Shown in pieces: positions 23,913 to 31,368 of a stretch of 43,553 bases of DNA. The translations under genes and the position numbers were made by a program. Below the pieces are notes generated by a model. The model made no database searches. It was not told the DNA's origin and worked only from the letters and a program-made list of their open reading frames with translations. The stretch covers positions 1 through 43,553 of the forward strand of contig JAKBBN010000021.1 in NCBI GenBank assembly GCA_021808485.1, written 5' to 3'. The stretch's first letter is position 1, and each line of letters opens with the position of its first letter. This DNA comes from Planctomycetota bacterium. GTDB lineage: Bacteria; Planctomycetota; Phycisphaerae; WQYP01.

Positions 23913-24170
23913 GCGACCGCCTTGACCCTGTCGACCACAATAGCCTGACAAATCCGCCGCTCGCTTCCACAGTCATTGAAACGCTGGAGCGAGCGGACTT
24001 TTATTGCAGGCCGTAGCGGCGTTAAATTCGCCGGTCCGAAAATTTCTATTTCATTCTTTCTTACACCCATTTCTCAAATATCTACCGTCCTTGATTCAAC
24101 AAATCGCCAAACTATTCTACAAAAACAATCCGATCAGGTTCTACGCCGCGGAAGGAGATATTGACGTAAT

Positions 24171-24836
24171 TCAGTTGACTCCATGGTTGGTGGAGCGTAT
24201 CCGCCGGCCGATCACCAGCAACGCCCTGACACTTTGCGTCCCCATGATACAAATCCAATGGTGTCGCCCGGATTCTATGACCATGTTCAGTTTACCGGCT
24301 TTCCGGACAATAAATGACTGCCCGTGGAATACAATGTGTCGGCCGTCAGGAAATTCGAGCTTCCCGGTCGGCGCCACAACCACACCCACGGTCTGGTTGC
24401 CTTGCTTTACCAGCATACACGCCACCTTGTGATGATGAAGAGTTTGCATGCAGCAACCGCCCATTTTTCCACCTGATGCCGAACACATCAATTGCAATTG
24501 GTTCATTTGCGAATCCGCCAAACCGCGGGCCGAAGGAACGGAGAGCATTTGATTGTATATCTGCGACAAATCGGACACGGACGCCCGGGTGGTATGTGGG
24601 ACGAGAAGGGAAAATAAAACTACCGCCGAAACGGCAGTGGCGGCAATCAGGCCGGACACCGCGATCCGCCACGGCCGGATGAATGGGACATTTCGCGGAA
24701 TCCGGGCGCGTAACAGGTTATCGAGTCGGTGCGTATCAACCGGAAGCGTTGACAGTCGGCCCAATCGCCTAGATACAGCAATATCTTCCGGATGATCTCC
24801 GGCATTCACGTTGGAAGCATGAATATCATCAGCCAT
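24171..24836 (-). CDS. Anti-sigma-like membrane protein with Cys/His sensor domain
   Basis: The 221-residue protein has a cytoplasmic N-terminal part of about 55 residues, one membrane helix (57-79) and a periplasmic domain of about 140 residues. That layout and the nearby ECF sigma suggest an anti-sigma factor. The outer domain has Cys118, Cys128, Cys129, Cys140 and Cys196, a HHH at 134-136 and HHW at 192-194. The fold pattern (HKVACMLVKQGNQ, SFIVRKAGKLNMVIESGRHHWICIMG) resembles the periplasmic part of anti-sigma proteins. Because it sits beside a metal pump, direct sensing of copper or silver by these residues is plausible. I chose ATG 24836; a reading extending to 25115 is unlikely because the promoter-like site at 24920-24949 lies within it. 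No zinc-anti-sigma HxxxCxxC motif is seen. Confidence 0.65.
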   Translation of the reverse strand: MADDIHASNVNAGDHPEDIAVSRRLGRLSTLPVDTHRLDNLLRARIPRNVPFIRPWRIAVSGLIAATAVSAVVLFSLLVPHTTRASVSDLSQIYNQMLSVPSARGLADSQMNQLQLMCSASGGKMGGCCMQTLHHHKVACMLVKQGNQTVGVVVAPTGKLEFPDGRHIVFHGQSFIVRKAGKLNMVIESGRHHWICIMGTQSVRALLVIGRRIRSTNHGVN

Positions 24837-24919
24837 CAGATGTCCGCCCTGCCCAAAAGCACGTGTCAGAGAAACAACAACGTACGCATAAACCGTGGAT
24901 ATGCAGCCCTGACAAAGTA

Positions 24920-24949
24920 TATAACGGTACGCAATGCGAAAAAAGTTCC
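24920..24949 (-). promoter_or_regulatory. Candidate ECF-sigma promoter of anti-sigma-like gene
   Basis: On the minus strand GGAACT (24949-24944), 18 bases, then GTTATA (24925-24920). The start would lie near 24913 with a leader of about 77 bases. Together with the sites at 22162 and 23561 it forms a family of three with identical spacing. The rest of the 335-base gap 24837-25171 shows nothing clear. Confidence 0.55.
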
Positions 24950-25171
24950 GTTCGTTTTGTTTGCATCGACAGCCATGGAGAGCCTGAAAGTCTATAACAT
25001 GTGATATATTCAGAGGTTGCGCCACAGGATTAACCGGCCATGATCCAGCCAGGCGCAGTCGTGGATGCATTCGTGTACCGGAGATTATGCTTAACAACTT
25101 TATGCATCCGTCCAAGGCGATTCACTGCGATGCGGCAGCGGAACCATGACCGCCAGGACCGGACGATTGGC

Positions 25172-26566
25172 TCAGAATTGAATAGCCATCTGCACCGTCG
25201 CGACCATTGCATTGGAATACGTTCCGCCTGGGTTAACGATGTATTGCAGGTCCGGCTGGATACTGAGCCAGGGTGTTACCTGCGCACTGTAAAACGCTTC
25301 GATTGATAGTTCAAAGCTATGCGGGGTTTGGGCATATGGGCTGATATGCGCCCATGTTGCGCTAATCCCCAGATCGTCATCTGTGCGCCCGGTAATAAGA
25401 CCGTGCCCGCGCAATCCGCCGGAAATATTCTGATCAATCTCCGTCAGTCGGTCATCCGCCCATGCATACTGCGCAAAAGCTCCTATTCGGGCGGTGTTTG
25501 CCGATCGGGAGAATTTCCACAAAGTCTGGTCAAGATAGCCGTAAAACCCATGCGCATCCTGCCGTTGACCGCCGCTGTAAAGCTGAAAGGCACCGGTATG
25601 AAACCACTGACCCGCCGTCAGTTCGCCGCCCAGTTTATTGGCGGCCAATTTCCAACGCACACTTTCCTCCGAGAGAAAAAACAGGCCATAAGGGTTTTCC
25701 ACTGCCAGAGGATCCGTGGACGCAACGGCCGGCAATGTATTGGATGTGTTGCCATCAAATATTCCACCGCGCAGCGTGATGGGATTAATGACATGCCATG
25801 AATATTCGCCGCCCCACGCCGAAAATGGGTAGCTGGGAAACACAAATATAGACGGCGCAAAGCCGAACGATCCGTTCAAAAATGGCTGGGCATCGCGTAT
25901 ATGGTCCAGATCATATGTGGCGTCAATCCGCCCCAGCTTAACCCACAGCGCTCCACGCCAAAACCGCTGCTTATACCATAACTGGTCCAATCGCGTATCC
26001 GGGGTTTGGTCAATCGCACTGATAGCTTGCAGTTCTCCTACCAGATTAGTGGCCGGATTCTGTCCACCGTGGGCCATGAAGTCCACAAACGCGGTGCCGC
26101 CCCTCCAGTCGAATAATTTATCCGTGTGCAGTGTAAGGCTCGCGTCAAGGCGATACCGCCAGTCGATCCGATTGGTGCGCAAACCGCCGGAAAAATTTTC
26201 GCTTGCCGCCTGCAGAAGAGTAACGTCGGGCTGGATGCCGTCATCCTGCAAAGCATCACGCCCGCCCCACCAGCCGCCGGTGAAGCTGTTGCGTTTGTAT
26301 AGGTTTTTGAACAACCCGGCCAAACGATCATAATGTTCCGGCGGTCCCGACGGTTTCCCCGGCTCCGCCCGCTCCGCGGCGGGTGTTGCCGGCGCCTGAG
26401 GACTGACCACGGACATCGCGGCAACGGCCGGCTGAGGGCCCTGTCCTGTATCCGCACCGAAGGCCGGCAGGCTGCCACCCGCCCACAACATGGCCAGAGG
26501 CCATAACGTCCAAATAAATTTACACTTTCCGCCACATACCGCTGAAAATTGACCAGCTTTATCCAT
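25172..26566 (-). CDS. OprB-family carbohydrate porin
   Basis: The 464-residue protein has a signal peptide (hydrophobic FIWTLWPLAMLWAGG, cleavage after AFGA near residue 37), an Ala/Pro-rich linker and then a beta barrel. Barrel strands show alternating aromatic residues and the protein ends MVATVQMAIQF with the terminal Phe of outer-membrane proteins. NLVGELQAISAID, LWYKQRFW, KLGRIDATYDLD, FEVSFYSA-like strands and QPDLQYIVNPGG match the OprB porin family (carbohydrate-selective). In other bacteria it takes up sugars; here it may serve plant-sugar uptake. It lies downstream of a good sigma-70 promoter (26613-26641) which fixes ATG 26566 over longer readings. It faces the Rrf2 gene. Confidence 0.9.
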   Translation of the reverse strand: MDKAGQFSAVCGGKCKFIWTLWPLAMLWAGGSLPAFGADTGQGPQPAVAAMSVVSPQAPATPAAERAEPGKPSGPPEHYDRLAGLFKNLYKRNSFTGGWWGGRDALQDDGIQPDVTLLQAASENFSGGLRTNRIDWRYRLDASLTLHTDKLFDWRGGTAFVDFMAHGGQNPATNLVGELQAISAIDQTPDTRLDQLWYKQRFWRGALWVKLGRIDATYDLDHIRDAQPFLNGSFGFAPSIFVFPSYPFSAWGGEYSWHVINPITLRGGIFDGNTSNTLPAVASTDPLAVENPYGLFFLSEESVRWKLAANKLGGELTAGQWFHTGAFQLYSGGQRQDAHGFYGYLDQTLWKFSRSANTARIGAFAQYAWADDRLTEIDQNISGGLRGHGLITGRTDDDLGISATWAHISPYAQTPHSFELSIEAFYSAQVTPWLSIQPDLQYIVNPGGTYSNAMVATVQMAIQF

Positions 26567-26612
26567 TATTGCCCTGCCATGCGCCAGCTGCCGCTTTTTT
26601 GTGCAGCCGCGG

Positions 26613-26641
26613 GTTATACATAGTATTACTTTTTCGGTCAA
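26613..26641 (-). promoter_or_regulatory. Sigma-70-type promoter of the porin gene
   Basis: On the minus strand TTGACC (26641-26636), 17 bases, then TATAAC (26618-26613). The start would fall near 26606, about 40 bases before ATG 26566. Confidence 0.65.
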
Positions 26642-26686
26642 TGGCGCTTTACACGCACGTCAATTCATCCATGAGCATTTTTATGC

Positions 26687-26714
26687 TTGACGCATCCTGA
26701 CGCAACCTTAGAAT
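26687..26714 (+). promoter_or_regulatory. Sigma-70-type promoter of the Rrf2 gene
   Basis: TTGACG (26687-26692), 16 bases, then TAGAAT (26709-26714). The start would fall near 26721, about 40 bases before ATG 26762. It is back to back with the porin promoter, so the Rrf2 protein could regulate both genes. Confidence 0.6.
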
Positions 26715-26761
26715 AAACTTGTCACGTGCATAATAGCAATGCTTCCGGAGATGTCACTTCC

Positions 26762-27235
26762 ATGTTTTCCCAAACTACCGAATACGCTCTGCGGATTATG
26801 GTTTATCTTGGCGGAGTAAAAGACGCTCCGGCCACCAATCGGCAAATCAGCGCGGCGACGCAAATCCCGCCCGGCTATCTGGCTAAAATACTGCAATTGC
26901 TGAGTCGGCACGGCCTGGTTCGCTCGCAGCGCGGGCTTCATGGCGGGTCAACCCTGGCCGCCAGCGCCAAATCCATTACGCTGATGCAGGTTGTTTCAGC
27001 CGTGGAGCCGCTGCGGCGGATCACGGGCTGCCCGCTTTCAATAGCGGCGCACGGCAAGAGTCTTTGCCCGTTGCACAAGCGGCTTGATGAAACTATTTCC
27101 GCGGTTCAACACGTGCTGGAGTCCACCCGGATTTCAGACCTGATTGGCGGCAATTTGCGCCAAGCCACGCCATTGTGCGTGCTCCGCGAATCAAACGCCC
27201 GCAACACCGGCCGCCGCAAGACAAGACGCGGTTAA
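26762..27235 (+). CDS. Rrf2-family transcriptional regulator
   Basis: The 157-residue protein is a small winged-helix regulator. MFSQTTEYALRIMVYL is the standard Rrf2 opening, followed by the recognition part with IPPGYLAKILQLLSRHGLVRSQRGLHGG. Rrf2 proteins often bind an Fe-S cluster through three cysteines spaced as C-x5-C-x5-C (as in IscR). Here Cys90 and Cys102 keep the outer pair but the middle position is not Cys, and Cys139 lies far away, so a classic cluster is doubtful. I chose ATG 26762 because it matches the family start; a GTG at 26726 is in frame. The stop overlaps that of the convergent rlmN gene by 4 bases. Confidence 0.88.
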   Translation: MFSQTTEYALRIMVYLGGVKDAPATNRQISAATQIPPGYLAKILQLLSRHGLVRSQRGLHGGSTLAASAKSITLMQVVSAVEPLRRITGCPLSIAAHGKSLCPLHKRLDETISAVQHVLESTRISDLIGGNLRQATPLCVLRESNARNTGRRKTRRG

Positions 27236-28341
27236 CGTCGTTGTGCGGCATTTCCCAACTGACCGCACGCCCCCATTAAATCCTGCCCGATGGTGGTTCG
27301 ACGCTTCGCAACAATGCCCCTTACCCGCAGGGTTTCCAGAAACGCAATCGTCCGCTCCGGTGTGGGGACGCCGTAGATTGCCGATTGCTGCGGATTGTAT
27401 GGAATCACATTCACTTTCACCGGCAATCCTTCGCACCACCGCACCAGTTCTTCCGCATGAGCCGGACTATCATTCACATCCGCAATCAGGACATATTCAA
27501 TAAAAAACCGCGTGCTTGGCCGGCGAGGAAAGTCCAGAAGCGCACGTTTGAGCGCCGCCAGGGGCATGGCGCGATTAACCGGCATTATCATATTTCGCAA
27601 TGTGTCATTGGCAGCGGAAATGGATATTGCCAGTTTAAGCCCGACAAGATTCAGAGCCGCCAGACGCCGGAGTCCGTCAATCCGGCCTACCGTGGACACG
27701 GTGATGCGCGACAGCGGCAGTGCGATACCCGCCGGATCGCAGAGCGTGCGAATCGCCTGCACCACAGCATCAAAATTATCCAGCGGCTCCCCCATGCCCA
27801 TGAACACCACATTGCGTATATCTTCCCGGCTTAACCGGCCGGCGCGGCAGACACCGGAACCCGCTGCCGCAGCGACGGGTTCCCGGGCGGCGTTTGGCGC
27901 CTCGGCGGCCTGCTTTAACAAATGGCGCGCCGTGAGAAACTGGTTGACAATGTGACCGGCGGTCAGGTTCGCCAGCAGCCCCATCCGTCCGGTCTGGCAA
28001 AAGGTGCATCCCATACGGCAGCCGATTTGCGACGAAACACACAGCGTGTACCACCGACCGCCGTGGGCATTTGTCATAGGCAGCAGGACCGATTCGGTTT
28101 CCAGCGGCATGCCATTGTATTCCCCGGCGGGAAGGCAGAATTTTACCGTTCCCTGCGATTCAACCGATCGCGATACAACAGGAAGCGACCGGGCATCTGC
28201 CGACCGCATCAACTGTTTATAGATGAGTGCGGCCTGCTCACGACTTTGGCCGCAGGCTCGCGCGAATTCGGAAAGGGTCAGGCCCGGCCAGGCCGCGGGG
28301 ATTGACGACGGGGAAGATTGAATAAGAGCCAGGTCGAACAA
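27232..28341 (-). CDS. rlmN: 23S rRNA A2503 / tRNA A37 methyltransferase (radical SAM)
   Basis: RlmN adds a methyl group to C2 of adenosine using radical SAM chemistry. The iron-sulfur motif is Cys108-x3-Cys112-x2-Cys115 (GCRMGCTFCQTG). Cys101 and Cys359 occupy the places of the paired catalytic cysteines. MGMGEPLDNFD and the C-terminal GQDLMGACGQL are family signatures. Residues of about 135-155 carry an Ala/Gly-rich insert of about 25 before the GMGEPL block. I chose TTG 28341 because GGAG lies 5 bases upstream and it gives 369 residues, normal for RlmN; a GTG at 28347 is an alternative, and the longer reading upstream is not supported by family length. It faces the rhomboid gene. Confidence 0.92.
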   Translation of the reverse strand: MFDLALIQSSPSSIPAAWPGLTLSEFARACGQSREQAALIYKQLMRSADARSLPVVSRSVESQGTVKFCLPAGEYNGMPLETESVLLPMTNAHGGRWYTLCVSSQIGCRMGCTFCQTGRMGLLANLTAGHIVNQFLTARHLLKQAAEAPNAAREPVAAAAGSGVCRAGRLSREDIRNVVFMGMGEPLDNFDAVVQAIRTLCDPAGIALPLSRITVSTVGRIDGLRRLAALNLVGLKLAISISAANDTLRNMIMPVNRAMPLAALKRALLDFPRRPSTRFFIEYVLIADVNDSPAHAEELVRWCEGLPVKVNVIPYNPQQSAIYGVPTPERTIAFLETLRVRGIVAKRRTTIGQDLMGACGQLGNAAQRR

Positions 28342-28500
28342 GTACACTCCGCAAAATTCACCAAAAATCAGAAAAACATGATACCATAGATGACCCGGCA
28401 CGACGAGATGTGCGGGCGCAATGCGGATGGTCGGATCCCGGGCATTGCCGGACGACAGCCGCGCTGACTGCATACTGTCCGCCCTGCCGTGTTCCGGATT

Positions 28501-28520
28501 CGCCGCCGATCGCGGCGGCG
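28501..28520. repeat. Perfect GC-rich hairpin upstream of rhomboid gene
   Basis: CGCCGCCG and CGGCGGCG form an 8-bp stem around ATCG, all in 20 bases, 69 bases upstream of the rhomboid start and 160 upstream of rlmN. No T run follows, so it is not a simple terminator. Confidence 0.45.
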
Positions 28521-28588
28521 TCCAGAACCGGCACGACGTTGCGGGCCGGTTTTGACCGGCGGCACACAGCATTGACCAAGAGGTCCAG

Positions 28589-29809
28589 ATGATTCCAATC
28601 GGTACTGACGCACCCCAACGCCGCACCCCGGTGATGAACTGGGCGTTGATCCTGGCGTGTGTGGTCATTTATTTCATAAGTCATCAGCCCAATACGGTGT
28701 TTGGTTCACCCGCGGTACTTCTGCCGGGTTGGTACCGCTTCATGCTTAATCCGCAGGACCTGCACCTGTATCAATTTATCACGTATCAGTTCATGCATGA
28801 AAGCATCCTGCATATTGCGGGTAATATGCTTTTTTTATGGGTGTTCGGGAACCAGGTCAATGAAAAGCTCGGCCACCTGCCCTACCTGCTGTTTTTTCTG
28901 GCTGGCGGCATTCTGGCCGGCTGCGGGCAGGTATTAAGTTCCAGCGCCCCCACACTGGGGGCGTCCGGGTCTATTGCCGCGGTGGCGGGTATGTTTCTGG
29001 TATTGGCCCCGCTGACGAATATCCGCGTTTGGTTCTTCTTTTTCATATTTGAAGTGCCGAGCGTCTTTTTCCTTATTTTTGAAATCGTGACATTTGATAT
29101 TTACGGGGTCTATTCCGGCGGCAGCGATGTGGCGCACTGGGCGCATTTGACCGGTTATATCAGCGGTTTTGCCACGGGCGTTTTTCTGCTGATTTCGCAT
29201 ATGGTACCGCGTGACCATTATGATCTTGTGGCATTGGTTAACCGCTGGCGGAGGCGGCATGTGTACCGGCGACTTGTGGCGAAAGGATACGATCCATTCG
29301 GCAAAGGAGGCAAATCCTCCGAATCCACAATGATCATGGGAATTCCGATCCGCCCGCCGGAACAGCCATTGCCGGCGGATCCGCGCATTGAAGAACTCAA
29401 GGAGAACATTCTGGCTTTGCGCCGCGACCATCGGCTGCCGGAAGCAGCCAGACAATATCTGGAACTAAGGCAGCTTGCACCGATGTACTGCCTGCCGGCT
29501 GAAATACAACTGGATATCAGCAACCAGCTGATGTCCGAGGGAATGTATGCACAAGCGGCAGACGGCTATGAAGACTACCTAAAAAAATACCCCCACGCTT
29601 CCGGCAGCGAGCAGGTTGCCCTGATGCTGGGGTTGATATATGCCCGCTACCTTATCCGCCCGTCGCGGGCAATAGAATTGCTCAAGACGGCCGCGGATAA
29701 ACTGCACAATTCCGATCAAAAAGCCATGGCGCTGCGCGAAATTGAAGTATTGCAAAACCGCGGCAACAACGATCCGAATTTGGGTTCAACCGGCGCAGCC
29801 GGCGTTTAG
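28589..29809 (+). CDS. Rhomboid-family intramembrane serine protease with C-terminal helical tail
   Basis: Six or seven membrane segments in the first 210 residues and the catalytic signature GASGS (124-128, nucleophile Ser126) identify a rhomboid protease, which cuts membrane-embedded substrates. The His partner is likely His186 in VAHWAHLTGY, and HIAGN (75-79) keeps the family Asn. Residues about 265-400 are soluble and contain TPR-like helix pairs (EAARQYLELRQL, AQAADGYEDYLKKYP, SRAIELLKTAADKLH), a protein-binding tail. ATG 28589 has AAGAGG 6 bases before it. It is convergent with the GT1 gene; the two stop codons overlap (29806-29809). Confidence 0.92.
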   Translation: MIPIGTDAPQRRTPVMNWALILACVVIYFISHQPNTVFGSPAVLLPGWYRFMLNPQDLHLYQFITYQFMHESILHIAGNMLFLWVFGNQVNEKLGHLPYLLFFLAGGILAGCGQVLSSSAPTLGASGSIAAVAGMFLVLAPLTNIRVWFFFFIFEVPSVFFLIFEIVTFDIYGVYSGGSDVAHWAHLTGYISGFATGVFLLISHMVPRDHYDLVALVNRWRRRHVYRRLVAKGYDPFGKGGKSSESTMIMGIPIRPPEQPLPADPRIEELKENILALRRDHRLPEAARQYLELRQLAPMYCLPAEIQLDISNQLMSEGMYAQAADGYEDYLKKYPHASGSEQVALMLGLIYARYLIRPSRAIELLKTAADKLHNSDQKAMALREIEVLQNRGNNDPNLGSTGAAGV

Positions 29810-31323
29810 CGGCACGCCCGGTCAATAGCCTCTCTTACGGCTTGACAGGCCGCCGCTATTCCATGCTCCCTGGAAATAGCCGCACCGGTCCGAGCGGCCC
29901 GGGCGGAAATTTCAGGAGTATTTAAGAGTTGCTGCAATCGCTCGGCGGCCGATATCGGCGAAAACTTCGCGCGTTCCAAAATTAGCCCGCATCCAAGGCG
30001 TTTGACACGCCGAGCATTGTCCGGTTGGTCATGGCTGAACGGAATGATCAGCATGGGACGGCCGGATCGCAACGCTTCAGCCGTTGTACCCACGCCGCCC
30101 TGATGCACCACCGCCGCGGCGCGGCGGAATATCGCGGCGTGCGGCGCATATGGGGTCACAAACAGATCATCCCCGGCGACGGTTTGCAGGTGCTCGGCCG
30201 CGGGGCCGGCCAAAAGAACCGCGCGACGGCGAATCCGGCGGCTCGCCGCAATTGCGATGTCATAAAATTGCCCCGGCGTCATTACGGCGGTTGATCCAAG
30301 CGTGAAAATAACAGGCGGTGGACCGGCAGCGAGAAAACGTTCCAGCGACGAATCCAACGGAAGCGCCTCCGGATCAGCGTGCAAAAATGGAAACCCGGTC
30401 ACCACGGTATGGGCGGGCCAGTCAGGTTGCACGGGTCCGAACAGCGGCGAAAAAAGAGCGAGATTCAGCAACGGGGAAAATTGCCCCTCAAAAAAGGGAT
30501 GCCCCAAACCTGTTACACCGTTCTTTTCCCGCAATCGCGTGACAGGCGCCAGCCATCGGCGTGTTTGCATACGAAAAAGCGCCAGGAGCACTTTGTTCGC
30601 CAGCGGCCCCATGGACTGAATAATACGCAACCACGGCGCTGCGGCAATCAGGGGCGGGTCGTAAGCGGAGGCCATGGTCATGGGGGCGAGGCTGGAGGCG
30701 GCCCACGGGATCCGGCGTTTAACCGCCACAATCGGAACCGCGAATGTGGCGGGGTGACTGATCATAAAATCTACATGTTCGCTTGCCGTCCACAAATCCC
30801 CATAGCCGGCTTCAATGTGGGGCAGAATCATTTTTTCCAGTAAAAACTGCGTGCCTGATTTGAGATCCATCGCCTTTTTTATCAAGTCCGGATCATCGCC
30901 AAAATCGGTCAAATCCGGTCGGATAGCGGCAAAACCCAGCCCCACGGATTCTATTTTCTCCCGATAGGTTCCAAGCGTGGCAATCGTCACCCGATGGCCC
31001 TGCTGGCGAAGGGCTATTCCCAAGGCCATATACGGGTGAAGATCCCCAAGCGATCCGAATGTAGCGATTAAAATGCGCTTCCCTGCGGCAGATTGGGCCG
31101 ACGGTACAGTGACGGGATACCCGAATTTCTCCAGGGAGATTTCCAGCAACGCCAGTCCTCTAAATTCAGCGATGTCGATCAGGCGAAAAGCCGTATCCCC
31201 AATCGCCAACACCTTGATTGCCGACAGGTTCACCAAAAGTTGGCAAACAAAATCAGCCCTGCAAGCGTATCGGATAGCAGATAAATTTGCACCGTCACAG
31301 GTGTACGCGATTGGTCTTGGCAA
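29806..31323 (-). CDS. GT1-family glycosyltransferase (UGT/MGT type)
   Basis: From about residue 80 the protein has the GT1 layout: KRILIATFGSLGDLHPYMALG with a GT-B first strand, then the C-terminal donor motif VVHQGGVGTTAEALRSGRPMLIIPFSHDQPDNARRV. This resembles sterol, macrolide and RhlB-like rhamnosyl transferases, which glycosylate a lipid or secondary metabolite with a nucleotide sugar. The first 80 residues are not seen in the family and may be an unneeded upstream part; the TTG at 31323 and later TTG or GTG codons (near residues 38-40 and 58) are all possible, so the start is uncertain. It diverges from the GH78 gene with a 45-base gap. Confidence 0.85.
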   Translation of the reverse strand: MPRPIAYTCDGANLSAIRYACRADFVCQLLVNLSAIKVLAIGDTAFRLIDIAEFRGLALLEISLEKFGYPVTVPSAQSAAGKRILIATFGSLGDLHPYMALGIALRQQGHRVTIATLGTYREKIESVGLGFAAIRPDLTDFGDDPDLIKKAMDLKSGTQFLLEKMILPHIEAGYGDLWTASEHVDFMISHPATFAVPIVAVKRRIPWAASSLAPMTMASAYDPPLIAAAPWLRIIQSMGPLANKVLLALFRMQTRRWLAPVTRLREKNGVTGLGHPFFEGQFSPLLNLALFSPLFGPVQPDWPAHTVVTGFPFLHADPEALPLDSSLERFLAAGPPPVIFTLGSTAVMTPGQFYDIAIAASRRIRRRAVLLAGPAAEHLQTVAGDDLFVTPYAPHAAIFRRAAAVVHQGGVGTTAEALRSGRPMLIIPFSHDQPDNARRVKRLGCGLILERAKFSPISAAERLQQLLNTPEISARAARTGAAISREHGIAAACQAVREAIDRACR

Positions 31324-31368
31324 TTAAAATGCCGGTTTTGGTCCGGGAACGTTACGGAGCTATCGCAT

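Noticed and set aside
24837-25115. Long N-terminal extension of the anti-sigma-like protein
   Set aside because: It has no family support, contains the promoter-like site at 24920-24949, and ATG 24836 gives the expected cytoplasmic domain.
28342-28668. Extension of RlmN by 109 residues
   Set aside because: RlmN is normally about 340-380 residues; a TTG with GGAG at the right distance gives 369.
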